A stretch of 43,942 bases of DNA from Desulfobacterales bacterium HSG2 (GCA_030378035.1 JAUCGI010000021.1:1235-45176), one strand, 5' to 3'; shown: positions 1-9,072, counted from the stretch's first letter. Translations and numbers: made by a program. The notes: a model not told the origin generated them from the sequence alone.

Positions 1-355
1 GGATTCCTGCGTTCGCAGGAATGACAGGTGGCGGCAGGAATGACAGGCGGCAAGAGTGGATTCCTGCGTTCGCAGGAATGACAGGTGTTGGCAAGAGTGG
101 ATTCCTGCGTTCGCAGGAATGACAGGCGGCAGGAATGACAGGTGGCTGGTTGTCGGCAAAAGTGGATTCCTGCTTTCGCAGGAATGACAGGTGGCTGGAA
201 TGACAGGTGGCTGGTTGTCGGCAAAAGTGGATTCCTGCGTTCGCAGGAATGACAGGTGGCGGCAGGAATGACAGGCGGCAAGAGTGGATTCCTGCGTTCG
301 CAGGAATGACAGGTGTTGGCAAGAGTGGATTCCTGCGTTCGCAGGAATGACAGGC
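1..355. repeat. Array of seven REP-like hairpin units
   Basis: Seven copies of a 20-bp near-perfect hairpin, ATTCCTGCGTTCGCAGGAAT (one variant has CTTT in the loop), start at 3, 60, 101, 165, 231, 288 and 329. Each is followed by GACAGG-type linkers. There is a higher-order duplication: bases 1-127 recur at 229-355 with an offset of exactly 228. No gene is visible before 382. Similar GGAATGACAGG tails recur elsewhere in the window (for example near 22060 and 30915), so this is a dispersed family. Confidence 0.9.
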
Positions 356-381
356 ATGGGCGTTATAAAAGGAATATTTTT

Positions 382-564
382 GTGAGCAGATTTAACATTT
401 TTGTAATCAGGGCAATTCTCGGCGCTGTTTTTGCCGTTTTTCTGACCCGTTTTTTCTTTCCCGACGTGAATCTGATTTATGTTGCAGGACTCGGCGTTTT
501 CATGGTAGGGATGGCTTATGTTTTGGAATACTGGCGAAACAGGAAATCAGATAGTGAACGGTGA
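382..564 (+). CDS. Small two-helix membrane protein
   Basis: A 60-residue hydrophobic protein of unknown function. It has a hydrophobic segment near residues 7-24 (IFVIRAILGAVFAVFLTRFF), a short polar turn, a second hydrophobic segment near 30-47 and a basic C-terminus (YWRNRKSDSER). The GTG start at 382 is chosen because AAAAGGA lies 8 nt upstream. The longer frame beginning at 313 would read through two REP-like units and has no ribosome-binding site. It ends 55 nt before selB on the same strand. It resembles small inner-membrane accessory proteins, but I recognise no family. Confidence 0.55.
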   Translation: MSRFNIFVIRAILGAVFAVFLTRFFFPDVNLIYVAGLGVFMVGMAYVLEYWRNRKSDSER

Positions 565-619
565 TAAGGCTTTCAATCTTTAACTTTCAACTTTAGTTTG
601 ATCGCAAGGAAACCCAGCA

Positions 620-2536
620 TTGAAACAGATTATTCTTGGAACAGCCGGACACATTGATCACGGAAAGACCGCGCTGATCAAGGCTGTGACCGGTATCAAC
701 ACGGACAGACTCAAGGAAGAGCAGTTGCGCGGCATCACCATTGAACTCGGATTTGCATCCGTGAAACTTCCGAGCGGGCAGCGACTCGGCATTGTCGATG
801 TTCCCGGGCATGAAAAATTTGTCAAAAACATGGTTGCGGGGGCCACGGGAATTGATATCGTCGCCATGGTCATCGCTGCTGACGAAGGGGTGATGCCCCA
901 GACCCGGGAGCATCTGGAAATCTGCACACTTTTGGATGTGAAATACGGCCTTGTGGTTCTGACCAAGACTGATCTTGCAGATGAAGAATGGCTGGAACTT
1001 GTTTCAGATGACGTGAGCCAGTTTGTTCAGGGAACATTTCTGGAAGGGGCACCGGTTGTGCCGGTCTCATCGGTCACAGGCGAAGGGATACCGGAATTTG
1101 TCAAAACGCTTGATGATCTGAGCGCGGCGATCCCCGCGCGGACATCCGCGGGCCTGTTCCGCCTTCCTGTTGATCGGGTCTTCACCATGAAGGGATTCGG
1201 CACGGTGATCACCGGGACACTGATATCCGGACGGGTTCGGGTGGGTGATACCATTATAATATACCCTTCGGGGATCACATCAAAAGTCCGCGGAATCCAG
1301 GTTCATAACCAGAGCGTTGACGAAGCAAGAGCCGGAATGCGCACGGCCGTCAATTTCCAAGGGCTTGAAAAGACATCTGTTGACCGGGGAGATGTCCTGT
1401 CAAATCCGAATGCCCTGATTCCGAGTTACATGATTGATGTCTCCTTTCATTTCCTCAAGAGCAATAAAAAAGCCATAAAAAATCGTACCCGCGTCAGATT
1501 TCATTCGGGAACCGGCGAGATGTTAGGCATCCTGATATTGCTTGACAGAGAAGAACTCTCCCCGGGTGAAACAACGGTGGCTCAACTGCGGCTTGACGCG
1601 CCTGTCGCCCTTGTAAGGGATGACCGGTTTGTCATACGCAGTTATTCCCCGGTGCGCACCATTGCCGGCGGGCATGTCATCAATCCGATTCCCCAGAAAC
1701 ATAAGCGTTTCAGGCCCCAGGTGATTGAAGGATTAAAAGGACTCGTTGACCAGCCCCCTGAAAAGATTATTTCCTATCACATTGACGCGTCCGGTTACCG
1801 GGGAGTATCCTTTTCCGAACTGAGGATAATGGCAAACATGCCGGAAAAGCAACTGGATCAGACCATCCAAAAACTTTTGTCTGACAAGACGCTGATTCGG
1901 ACGGACAAGGAAAAACGGATTTATATTCACCATAACAATTTCGGAAAGCTCAAAGAAAAACTATCCGATTATCTTGACGGATATCACAAGACCCATCCCC
2001 TAAAACCGGGCATGTCCAAGGAAGAACTTAAATCCAGGCTCCCGTCTGTCATGGGGCCCAAGCTTTTCAACCTGATGCTCAACCAGATGATCAAAAACAA
2101 GGAGGTCGTTCAGGAAGAGGATACGATTCGCCTTGCAACACATAAGGTTTCCCTAGGTACTGACCAGGCGGATGTCAGGGAAAAAATATTAAAGGCGTAT
2201 GTCAGAGGCGGACTGACTCCCCCTTATTTCAGGGAACTCGGCAAAACGCTTGATATTGAACCTGACCGGGCCAAAGATGTGCTGATGCTCCTGATTGATG
2301 AGGGAAAGATTGTCAAGGCAAAAGAAGATCTTTATTTCTGCAAGGACGCGGTGAACGAACTGAAGAACAGAATGATCGATTTTCTTTTATCCGACGGAGA
2401 GATGACAACGCCGCAATTCAAAGATATTGCCAAAGTGTCCCGCAAATATCTGATACCGCTGCTGGAATATTTTGATTCCCAGAATGTGACCATCCGCGTC
2501 GGTGACACTCGGAAACTCAGAACAGCCCGACAATAA
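620..2536 (+). CDS. selB: Selenocysteine-specific elongation factor SelB
   Basis: SelB is a GTPase that delivers selenocysteinyl-tRNA to recoded UGA codons by binding the SECIS hairpin. The 638-aa length fits the family. Visible motifs are G1 GHIDHGKT near residues 10-17, G2 RGITIELGFA, G3 DVPGHE and G4 LTKTD. EF-Tu-like beta-barrel domains follow (DRVFTMKGFGTVITGT, typical of SelB), then a long C-terminal half of winged-helix repeats ending in QFKDIAKVSRKYLIPLLEYFD. The start is TTG at 620, with AAGGA about 9 nt upstream. The stop codon lies inside a terminator stem. No selA, selC or selD is seen here, but its presence implies the genome uses selenocysteine. Confidence 0.97.
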   Translation: MKQIILGTAGHIDHGKTALIKAVTGINTDRLKEEQLRGITIELGFASVKLPSGQRLGIVDVPGHEKFVKNMVAGATGIDIVAMVIAADEGVMPQTREHLEICTLLDVKYGLVVLTKTDLADEEWLELVSDDVSQFVQGTFLEGAPVVPVSSVTGEGIPEFVKTLDDLSAAIPARTSAGLFRLPVDRVFTMKGFGTVITGTLISGRVRVGDTIIIYPSGITSKVRGIQVHNQSVDEARAGMRTAVNFQGLEKTSVDRGDVLSNPNALIPSYMIDVSFHFLKSNKKAIKNRTRVRFHSGTGEMLGILILLDREELSPGETTVAQLRLDAPVALVRDDRFVIRSYSPVRTIAGGHVINPIPQKHKRFRPQVIEGLKGLVDQPPEKIISYHIDASGYRGVSFSELRIMANMPEKQLDQTIQKLLSDKTLIRTDKEKRIYIHHNNFGKLKEKLSDYLDGYHKTHPLKPGMSKEELKSRLPSVMGPKLFNLMLNQMIKNKEVVQEEDTIRLATHKVSLGTDQADVREKILKAYVRGGLTPPYFRELGKTLDIEPDRAKDVLMLLIDEGKIVKAKEDLYFCKDAVNELKNRMIDFLLSDGEMTTPQFKDIAKVSRKYLIPLLEYFDSQNVTIRVGDTRKLRTARQ

Positions 2537-2553
2537 ATTGCCGGGCTGTTTTC
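2521..2553 (+). terminator. Terminator overlapping the selB stop codon
   Basis: AACAGCCCGACAAT (2521-2534) pairs with ATTGCCGGGCTGTT (2537-2550) through a two-base loop, followed by a short T run. The upstream arm is coding sequence for the last residues of SelB and includes the stop region. The downstream arm and its following bases recur at about 2753 and 2946. Confidence 0.7.
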
Positions 2554-3013
2554 AGAAGTCCCTGCGCGACTCATCCATCTCTACTAAGAAAACAATTTAT
2601 ATGCCCGCGGTTTTCTTTCAGGAAAGAACTGACCTGAAAGTCAGAGGGGAGCTTATCAGACAAACCAGAGCAGTTCAGCAATAAGGACTATTTTTCTTGC
2701 TCTTGCTCTTAATCTTAATCTTGCTCTTAATCCTGCTCCATTCGATTAGGAATTGCCGGGCTGTTTTCAGAAGTCTCTGCGGAACTCATCCACCTCTTAT
2801 CAGATAAACCAGAGCAGTCCGGCAATGACTTTCCCGTTTTCGATCTTGCTCTTAACCTTGCTCCTGCTCCATTTGATTAGGAGCAAGATTAAGATGAAGA
2901 GCAAAAGATCGGCTCTTCTGAAATGGGAATCTTATTCGGTCACAATTGCCAAATTGTCGGGCTATTTTTCAAAAATTTCTGTGGGACTCCACCACCTCTT
3001 ATCAGATGAAGTT
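2537..3013 (+). repeat. Three degenerate copies of a terminator-linked unit with hexamer tracts
   Basis: ATTGCCGGGCTGTTTTCAGA-type units begin near 2537, 2752 and 2946, progressively degenerate. Each continues into a CTCATCCACCTCTTATCAGA-like segment. The first two are followed by TTGCTC/TTAATC hexamer tracts (2697-2740 and 2843-2905). The second tract forms a hairpin with AGGAGCAAGATTAAGATGAAGAGC. The open frames crossing the region translate repeats and look non-genic. Confidence 0.7.
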
Positions 3014-4690
3014 ATGATATCTAATGAATCAAAAATAACTGTCCTGGTCATTGACGATGAGCCTATCGTATGTGAAAGTATTTCTGATTGTTTGGAAACC
3101 ATCGGTTTCATTGCTTTTAAAGCAGAGAACGGCCGTGTCGGACTGGAAGTGTTCCGACGTGAAAAGCCTGACATCATTCTGGCTGATCTGCGTATGCCGG
3201 AAGTGGATGGTTTGGACGTTCTGGCTGCTGTGACCAAGGAATCTCCGGAAACTCCGATCATCGTGGTTTCAGGAACAGGGGTGTTGCAGGATGTCATCGA
3301 AGCGCTGCGGCTGGGTGCCTGGGATTATATCACCAAACCGATAGAAGATATGGCGATCCTGGAACACTCGGTTTGCAAATGTTTGGAACGGGCGTCCCTG
3401 CTGGTCGAGAACCGAAAATATCGTGAATATCTTGAGGCGGAAGTCGGAAAGCGGTCAGCAGAGCTTGAAGAGCGCACCCGGGCGTTGGAGAAGACAAATG
3501 AAAGATTGAAAAAAGAGATAGCCGACCACAGGCAGACAAGTGACCGGCTCCGTCAGGCACAGAAGACGGAGGCCATCGGAACCTTGGCCAGCGGCATTGC
3601 CCATGACTTCAACAATATCCTTTTTCCCATCTTCGGTTATACACAGATGACCATGAGGGAACTCTCCGAGGAGAGTTCGGCCCGAAGTAATTTGGAGGAG
3701 GTTCTCAAAGCAGCGAAACGTGCGAAAGAGCTGGTCCGCCAGATTCTCACTTTCTGTCGTCAGAGTGAGAAGGAACAAAAGCGGATGGAACTCCAACCCC
3801 TTATCAAAGAGGTGCTGAAGCTTCTCAGGGCCAGTCTGCCGGCGAACATCGGGATACACCGGAACATAGACGGGAAATGCGGTCCCGTACTGGCTGACCC
3901 GACACAGATCCACCAAGTGATGATGAATCTTTGCACGAATGCCTATTCTGCCATGCGTGAAAAAGGCGGCACTCTGGAAGTGACGTTAAAGGAGATCGAA
4001 TTCGGTCCGGATAACGCGGCCTTTCAGTCTCATATACCCGCCGGTTCATATCTCAAACTCACTGTGAGCGATACCGGGCATGGCATGACGAATGAGGTTG
4101 CAGAGCGCGTTTTTGACCCGTATTTCACAACAAAGGATATCGGTCAGGGGACCGGCCTCGGCCTTTCCGCAGTTCATGCAATTGTCAAAAACCATAACGG
4201 ATTCATCACTGTTCACAGTGAAGCCGGAAAGGGAACGGCATTCCATGTTTATCTGCCGGTGGTCACCGGTTTTGTCGCGCCGGAAGCTGTGTCTGACAAG
4301 TCGCTTCCGGGGGGTGATGAAAGTATCCTGGTGGTTGATGATGAAGAGCAGACCGTTCATATGGAAAAGCAGATGCTGGAACAACTGGGGTATCATGTCA
4401 CGGCCCGGAACACCGTCTCGGCCGCGCTGGAAGCATTTAACAGAGAACCCGAAAACTTTGATCTTGTCATCACAGATATGATCATGCCCGGGATGACGGG
4501 TCTGGAATTGTCTGAAAAGATTATGCGCCTCCGTCCTGATATTCCCATAATTCTTTGTACCGGATTCAGCGAAAGGAGCACAGAGGAAAAAGCCAAAGCC
4601 ATGGGCATTCGGGAATATGTTGCAAAGCCTCTGCTTCAGGGCGAGATTGCCGGTCTCATACGGCGGGTGCTGGATCAGAGGAATAGCTGA
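3014..4690 (+). CDS. Hybrid sensor histidine kinase (REC-HisKA-HATPase-REC)
   Basis: A soluble two-component phosphorelay protein of 558 aa. An N-terminal receiver domain has acidic VIDDEP near residues 11-16, phospho-acceptor Asp in LADLRMP near 57 and KP near 107. A charged coiled coil follows. The HisKA domain has GIAHDFNN with the phosphorylated His near residue 197. The HATPase domain has N box MMNLCTNAY, G1 DTGHGM and G2 GQGTGLGLSAV. A C-terminal receiver has VVDDEE, ITDMIMP and AKP. No transmembrane segment or PAS domain is visible, so input probably comes through the first receiver. The ATG at 3014 is preferred because the frame upstream is repeat-derived; its ribosome-binding site is weak. 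The target is unknown. The 3' end of this gene is duplicated downstream. Confidence 0.92.
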   Translation: MISNESKITVLVIDDEPIVCESISDCLETIGFIAFKAENGRVGLEVFRREKPDIILADLRMPEVDGLDVLAAVTKESPETPIIVVSGTGVLQDVIEALRLGAWDYITKPIEDMAILEHSVCKCLERASLLVENRKYREYLEAEVGKRSAELEERTRALEKTNERLKKEIADHRQTSDRLRQAQKTEAIGTLASGIAHDFNNILFPIFGYTQMTMRELSEESSARSNLEEVLKAAKRAKELVRQILTFCRQSEKEQKRMELQPLIKEVLKLLRASLPANIGIHRNIDGKCGPVLADPTQIHQVMMNLCTNAYSAMREKGGTLEVTLKEIEFGPDNAAFQSHIPAGSYLKLTVSDTGHGMTNEVAERVFDPYFTTKDIGQGTGLGLSAVHAIVKNHNGFITVHSEAGKGTAFHVYLPVVTGFVAPEAVSDKSLPGGDESILVVDDEEQTVHMEKQMLEQLGYHVTARNTVSAALEAFNREPENFDLVITDMIMPGMTGLELSEKIMRLRPDIPIILCTGFSERSTEEKAKAMGIREYVAKPLLQGEIAGLIRRVLDQRNS

Positions 4691-5110
4691 TTTTATCAGT
4701 CCTTTGCCCTGCTCACACAGTTGAATACATTGCAAAGCTCTGGCTTCAGGCGAGATTGCCGGTCTCATACGGCGGTGCTGGATCAGAGGATCAACTGATT
4801 TTATCAGTCCTTTGCCCTGCTCACACAGTTGAAGACATTGCAAAGCCTCTGGCTTCAGGGCGAGATTGCCGGTCTCATACGGCGGGTGCTGGATCAGAGG
4901 AACAACTGATTTTATCAGTCCTTTGCCCTGCTCACACAGTTGAATACATTGCAAAGCCTCTGGCTTCAGGGCGAGATTGCCGGTCTCATACGGCGGTGCC
5001 GGATCAGAGGATCAACTGATTTTATCAGTCCTTTGCCCTGCTCACACAGTTGAATACATTGCAAAGCCTCTGCTTCAGGGCGAGATTGCCGGTCTCATAC
5101 GGCGGTGCCG
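4622..5110 (+). repeat. Five tandem copies of the kinase 3' end (about 110 bp)
   Basis: A unit starting GCAAAGCCTCTGCTTCAGGG begins at 4622 inside the kinase gene and recurs at 4732, 4840, 4951 and 5061, giving periods of 110, 108, 111 and 110. Each unit contains the last 60 or so coding bases, the stop region and about 45 bases of downstream sequence (TTTTATCAGTCCTTTGCCCT). The copies carry small indels, so the downstream ones do not preserve the reading frame. Confidence 0.92.
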
Positions 5111-5398
5111 GATAAGCGGGAGGAAGAAAATGAGCTTCTGATCCAAGTTGGCGGACTGGGGAACCAGTCCGCTCTGTCTTTTGGCTTGGCGTTCGTTCAG
5201 ATACGCATCTCATGAGGAAAGCTTTGTCAGACCGAGCAGAATTCCGGACAGGCAAAGAGTTCTCCTTCAGCCACGCGGGGCACCGTGGGTCCCGGATGGG
5301 AAAAGAGTTCTCCTTCAGCCACACGAAGACTCACCTCTTTCAGGGCGTGAATATTTTTGTGATATTTACTCAGTTTTTCAATTCGGATCATGGTTTCT
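5111..5398. other. Gene-free spacer with short duplicated segments
   Basis: No convincing gene. A segment containing AAAGAGTTCTCCTTCAGCCAC occurs near 5256 and again near 5303, and the TTCGGATCATGG stretch leads into the end of the convergent FHA/kinase gene. Open frames here change frame across the duplications and match no recognisable protein. Confidence 0.5.
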
Positions 5399-6757
5399 TC
5401 AGTCAGACTGCATCACCTTTTCGATTTCCTCTCGAAACTCAGTTGCGGAACTGAATCTCTCTTTCACATCTTTCCGGAGAGATCTGTCCACAACCTCTGC
5501 CAAAGCTTTCGGGACCTCCGGATTTTTATCGTTAAGAGGAACTGGCTGATCTTCCAAGACGATCAGAACCGGATCCTTTGATTTTTTCTCAAAGGGAAGC
5601 TCTGCCGTAAGGAGTTCGTAAAACGTCATGCCTGCCGAATAGGTATCCGCAGCCGCTTTCACGTTTCTGAAATCCAGGATCTGCTCCGGCGCCATGTAGA
5701 TCACCGTGTCAGATGCCTCACCCTGCTCTGTGATGGTTGAGCCTCCGGCATCGGAATAACACTTGGCCAGTCCGCAGTCCCCCAGCTTGGCTGTCCCCAC
5801 AAAGTCTTTGCTGCTCTGGGTTAAGAGGATATTCGTCGGTTTTATGGCGCGATGGACATGATCGCTCTGATGAAGATATTCAAGTCCGCTGAGGATGTCT
5901 GTGATCACCTTGCATGCAAGCTTGTGCGGTACAGGCCCCTTGCATTTTTCTGTGATGAGCTGGCGAGCATTCCCTCCCTCCAGAAATTCTGAAATCAGGT
6001 AATTGCCTCCCTTATATATTCCCTGGGAGAGAAGCAGGGCAACATTCGGATGAACCATTTTTTCCATAGCCCGCATTCCGCGTGAAAATCGGGTCCGGGC
6101 TTTTCCACGCGCATCTTCTATGAATATCATTTTTAATGCGACCAGTCTGCCTGTTGTTTTGTGGAGTGTCGCATAGAGTACGCCTGTGCTGCCTCCCCCT
6201 ATTTCCTGAATCGTCTGGTAATCGTCTATCCCCTCCACGGCGGTGGGAATTTTCCGCATTTCAAAACAGTCATCGCACAAATATGCGGCCTCTTTCAGTT
6301 CATAAGCTCTGCCGTCCGAATTGGCTCTGTCGGAAAGGTCTGCCAGGCACTCGGAACATGCGGCCGGAAATTCCGGTTCGGATTTTTTCTCTTTCTGAAA
6401 CTCAAGAGTTATGTCTTCATCCTCGTCCCACCACAGGAGTTCTCCCTCATCCTCGTCCGCGTTCAGGTCAACCTTGATTTCCGTCATGCCCACTTTTATG
6501 ATGTCCCCGGCTTTCAGTTCGGTTCTGCTGACTTTTTTTCTGTTGACTTTGGTGCCGTTGCTGCTACCGAAATCTCTGATATAACATTTGGGCGGGGCCA
6601 CTTCGAGCATGAAATGCTTGCGTGACACATATCTGTCTTCTTTGCTCAGTCTGAAATGCGCTTCTGTGCCGCGTCCCACCAGAAACGTATCCGGCTCGGT
6701 AAATTCAAAGGTCTTGCCTTTCTCGGGTCCCTGTTCGATTCTCAAAGTGACATTCAC
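5399..6757 (-). CDS. FHA domain/serine-threonine kinase-like protein, probable pseudokinase
   Basis: A 452-aa cytoplasmic signalling protein. Residues about 5-95 form an FHA phosphothreonine-binding domain (LVGRG, RYVSRKH, DFGSSNGT). An acidic linker leads to a CxxC...CxxC zinc-ribbon-like element (CSEC near 134, CDDC near 161). A Hanks-type kinase fold follows (about 180-445) with IGGGSTGVLY, VALK (Lys about 209) and an APEQ activation-segment end. The catalytic loop reads HRAIKPTN, so the proton-accepting Asp of HRD is Ala (about 304), and DFG is DCG. It may be inactive or rely on a non-canonical mechanism. The start is GTG at 6757 because AAGGAGG sits 5 nt upstream; an in-frame ATG at 6790 lies upstream of that site. 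Confidence 0.88.
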   Translation of the reverse strand: MNVTLRIEQGPEKGKTFEFTEPDTFLVGRGTEAHFRLSKEDRYVSRKHFMLEVAPPKCYIRDFGSSNGTKVNRKKVSRTELKAGDIIKVGMTEIKVDLNADEDEGELLWWDEDEDITLEFQKEKKSEPEFPAACSECLADLSDRANSDGRAYELKEAAYLCDDCFEMRKIPTAVEGIDDYQTIQEIGGGSTGVLYATLHKTTGRLVALKMIFIEDARGKARTRFSRGMRAMEKMVHPNVALLLSQGIYKGGNYLISEFLEGGNARQLITEKCKGPVPHKLACKVITDILSGLEYLHQSDHVHRAIKPTNILLTQSSKDFVGTAKLGDCGLAKCYSDAGGSTITEQGEASDTVIYMAPEQILDFRNVKAAADTYSAGMTFYELLTAELPFEKKSKDPVLIVLEDQPVPLNDKNPEVPKALAEVVDRSLRKDVKERFSSATEFREEIEKVMQSD

Positions 6758-7737
6758 GATTTCCTCCTTTTTATTATAAATACCGGACATAATTTTTTCA
6801 GCATTTGACCGTAACAGAAAATGTCAGAAAACTTTTGTCCGCGCACTTATACAGACTTTAAGAAACTTCCATGAACGATACGCTCACCCGGAGTTGAAAT
6901 CGGGCAAAGACTCCCGAAGTTTCCAAAACTTCGGAAGCCTGAATCGTATTTTCATGGCATGGTGATCAAATTCCGGTTTTCCAAGCACGATTTCTGCATA
7001 CGGCTCGAATCAGACCGCAGAGAGTAACCGTTTATATCGAGAATGCAGATTTCATACCATGAAAAACCAAAATCAGCAGATATGAAAGTTTTTTGGCCAC
7101 AGCCTGAAAAGACGGCGGATTCCGGCTCAAAGCTCTCCCTGACATTTTTTATCGGGACCTGACGTTTTTATCGGGACCTGTCGTTTTTTATCGGGGGACA
7201 GGTCCCTGATAAAAAACGTCAGGTTTCGGCCGGAATGACAGGCACGGTCTTAATCAAAGTTTCGGATCTGCTGAAAATCCGATTACCATAAAAATATTGT
7301 CCAAAGAAACCGGATTTTTACAAAAAACCTGGTTTCTGTTCTGACAGCGATCAAATCTGTCGGCATCCGAGGGTTAAGTGGTTAAGAGTTAAGAGTTAAG
7401 GATTCCTGTGTCCAGCCCCGAGCCCGGGATGCCAATTATTCGTAGAATTAATTTACATTATCAACTCTGAATTATCAAAAAATCTACCATAAATTTTTTA
7501 ATTTGTCATTTTTTTTATCACTATAAATTTTTATCAGGAAAAGATATCTCCTCTTCGCGCCTTTTCTTTGTGCCTTTTGCGGCGTGTGACATCCTGGAAA
7601 ACTCTTGGCCGGTACATGGTTTTAACCATAGTTGCTTTATATTATCTGTGAGGAATTAATCCTGAGAGGCTGGCGAGACTGCGAATTGAAGGAAGAAACT
7701 TTCAGCAATCCATTGCCTCCCTTGTTTTGAGAATTGG
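6758..7737. other. Long gene-free interval with hairpins and dispersed repeats
   Basis: No gene supported across roughly 980 bases. It holds a hairpin CCGAAGTTT-CC-AAAACTTCGG (about 6914-6934). At about 7140-7226 there are three copies of a TTTTTATCGGGACCTG unit facing an inverted copy (GGTCCCTGATAAAAAACGTC). A short TTAAGAG heptad tract follows near 7374-7400, then AT-rich sequence. The two divergently read flanking genes both end or start outside it, so promoters for the kinase gene should lie in its first 100 bases, but none is clear. Confidence 0.6.
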
Positions 7738-8136
7738 TCAGGACAATTTGCCGGCTGATTGCAGAACTGAAAACGAGGTCAGAATCTTTTTTCCAAATCT
7801 TGCAAGGGCGATTAAAGCGACACCCAAAAGAATCATCGCGGCAAAATCTGATGCGGGGTCTGAGACAGTTTCTTTGCAGCTTAGGACAGATCCGTCAACA
7901 ATACCGACGAGCGAAAACGTGGAAGGATAATTCGGGAAACCTTCCCATGCATCCGCAAACAAATCGATATGATCGAGCGGACCTCCGACACCATAAGCAA
8001 ATGTTTTCGCAAGATGTCGCTGAGATTCGATATTCCAACTGCCGATACCATGTATTTGCCCACCAATGGGAATGGCATCAGCCGTCCCGGATATTCTGAA
8101 TACGAGTATTGCTACCAAAAGCAACGATTTTTTCAC
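7738..8136 (-). CDS. Small exported protein with PEP-CTERM-like tail
   Basis: A 132-aa protein with a clear signal peptide (KKSLLLVAILVFRISGTADA, cleavage near residue 21). The mature region is polar, Gly/Asp-rich and of unknown function. A C-terminal stretch has a DPAS motif, then a hydrophobic helix (AAMILLGVALIALARF) and basic residues. This order resembles PEP-CTERM sorting signals, although the motif is DPAS rather than PEP and the tail runs about 14 residues past the helix. The GTG start at 8136 has AAGGAG 7 nt upstream. If the sorting reading is right, it would be processed by an exosortase and linked to the cell surface; no exosortase is in the window. Confidence 0.6.
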   Translation of the reverse strand: MKKSLLLVAILVFRISGTADAIPIGGQIHGIGSWNIESQRHLAKTFAYGVGGPLDHIDLFADAWEGFPNYPSTFSLVGIVDGSVLSCKETVSDPASDFAAMILLGVALIALARFGKKILTSFSVLQSAGKLS

Positions 8137-8662
8137 CGGACCGCTCCTTCCTGCGTTATGTTTAGTGAATGTTGATTAGTAATTTGTTTCAAAAACAGAG
8201 GGGAAAATCAATGGGGTGAAAAGCGTAATTTTCGGTAGGAAAATGCTACTTTCAGACAGACCGCTTTGGAATCTTGCAGAGGGAATAATTTCACCGCGGA
8301 TTGGAGACGGAGTACAAAGCCTGCTTTTTTGCGCCTTCTGCAAATCCGCAATTCGGATTTGTTTCTGAAAATATCCGAGCCGGATACTTCATTTTGCATC
8401 CCAAAATACTCTCTCCACCTAATTGATCTGTCTTCAGAGTTAACATAAACTCGATCTTCAATTTTCTGAAGCCGCCAGTTGTCGGCTTGATCCTTAGCAT
8501 AACCAGAATTCGGAAAAACTTGTTCATTACCGTGCCTTACTGAACAGGGCGATTGCTTTTGCATACAAAACCAGAAGCGGACAATACTATTATGCCATTG
8601 CCGTGCCTTACCGAACAGGGCGATTGCTTTTGCATACAAAACCAGAAGCGGACAATACTATT
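8137..8662. other. Gene-free interval with hairpin and 71-bp tandem duplication
   Basis: A perfect 8-bp stem hairpin, CAAATCCG-CAATT-CGGATTTG, lies at 8341-8361. A 71-bp direct duplication has copies starting CCGTGCCTTA at 8530 and 8601, each ending in ACAATACTATTATGCCAT. The second copy runs to the ATG of the next gene. Minus-strand frames across the region look like translated repeats and are not called. Confidence 0.6.
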
Positions 8663-9007
8663 ATGCCATCACTTGTTATAAAAGCAGACAACGAAGTTAT
8701 CATTCATGTCATCATCGAAGAATATTTGAAGTTATCCGATTTCTTTGTCGATTATTTTCAAAAACATCCTAAAATCAGAACAGTTTGCGATTTAACTTCC
8801 AAAGTCTGTAATCTGCCTGAAAGCTGGTTCACACTTAGGATAAGACGCTTTTTGGCGATGCAGGCCCTTTCAAAGATAAATGGAAAAAATATGATACATC
8901 TTACCTGTTATGACTTTGAATTACTGAAAAATGACTTTTTGAAAATTCTGAAATCGTTCTGCTCCCGTTCTGACATTGTTGTAACTATAACGGCTTTGAA
9001 TTGCTGA
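8663..9007 (+). CDS. Hypothetical protein
   Basis: A 114-aa protein of unrecognised family, beginning MPSLVIKADNEVIIHVIIEE. It is rich in Ile, Leu and Lys, appears soluble and mostly helical, and has scattered Cys residues. The ATG at 8663 is preferred over an upstream in-frame start because everything before it is the second copy of a 71-bp duplication. No strong ribosome-binding site is seen, which lowers confidence. The 3' end is repeated: TTTGAATTACTGAAAAATGA at 8915 recurs at 8995 (period 80), so the stop codon falls within the second copy. It could be a truncated gene whose end has been reshaped by the duplication. Confidence 0.4.
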   Translation: MPSLVIKADNEVIIHVIIEEYLKLSDFFVDYFQKHPKIRTVCDLTSKVCNLPESWFTLRIRRFLAMQALSKINGKNMIHLTCYDFELLKNDFLKILKSFCSRSDIVVTITALNC

Positions 9008-9072
9008 AAAATGACTTTTTGAAAATTCTGAAGCCGATCTCCGCTCCGGTTCTGATGTTCTTGTGACTATGT
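8915..9072 (+). repeat. 80-bp imperfect tandem duplication at a gene end
   Basis: TTTGAATT(A/G)CTGAAAAATGA occurs at 8915 and 8995, and the similarity continues through TTTTTGAAAATTCTGAA and a diverged CTCCCGTTCTGA segment. The duplication covers the last codons of the preceding unknown gene and its downstream flank. Confidence 0.7.

Noticed and set aside
1..355. Possible CRISPR array
   Set aside because: Units are palindromic with linkers that themselves repeat; no regular unique spacers and no cas genes.
2753..3013. N-terminal extension of the histidine kinase with hydrophobic SILLLTLLLLHLI
   Set aside because: The hydrophobic stretch is a translation of CTTGCT hexamers, not a membrane anchor. 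The receiver domain starts right after ATG 3014.
4046..4954. 302-aa minus-strand frame opposite the kinase 3' end
   Set aside because: It translates the antisense of the kinase and its tandem 3' copies; the repeating peptide is a consequence of the 110-bp units.
8208..8639. 143-aa and 78-aa minus-strand frames
   Set aside because: They run through a 71-bp tandem duplication and a hairpin with no ribosome-binding site or recognisable motif.
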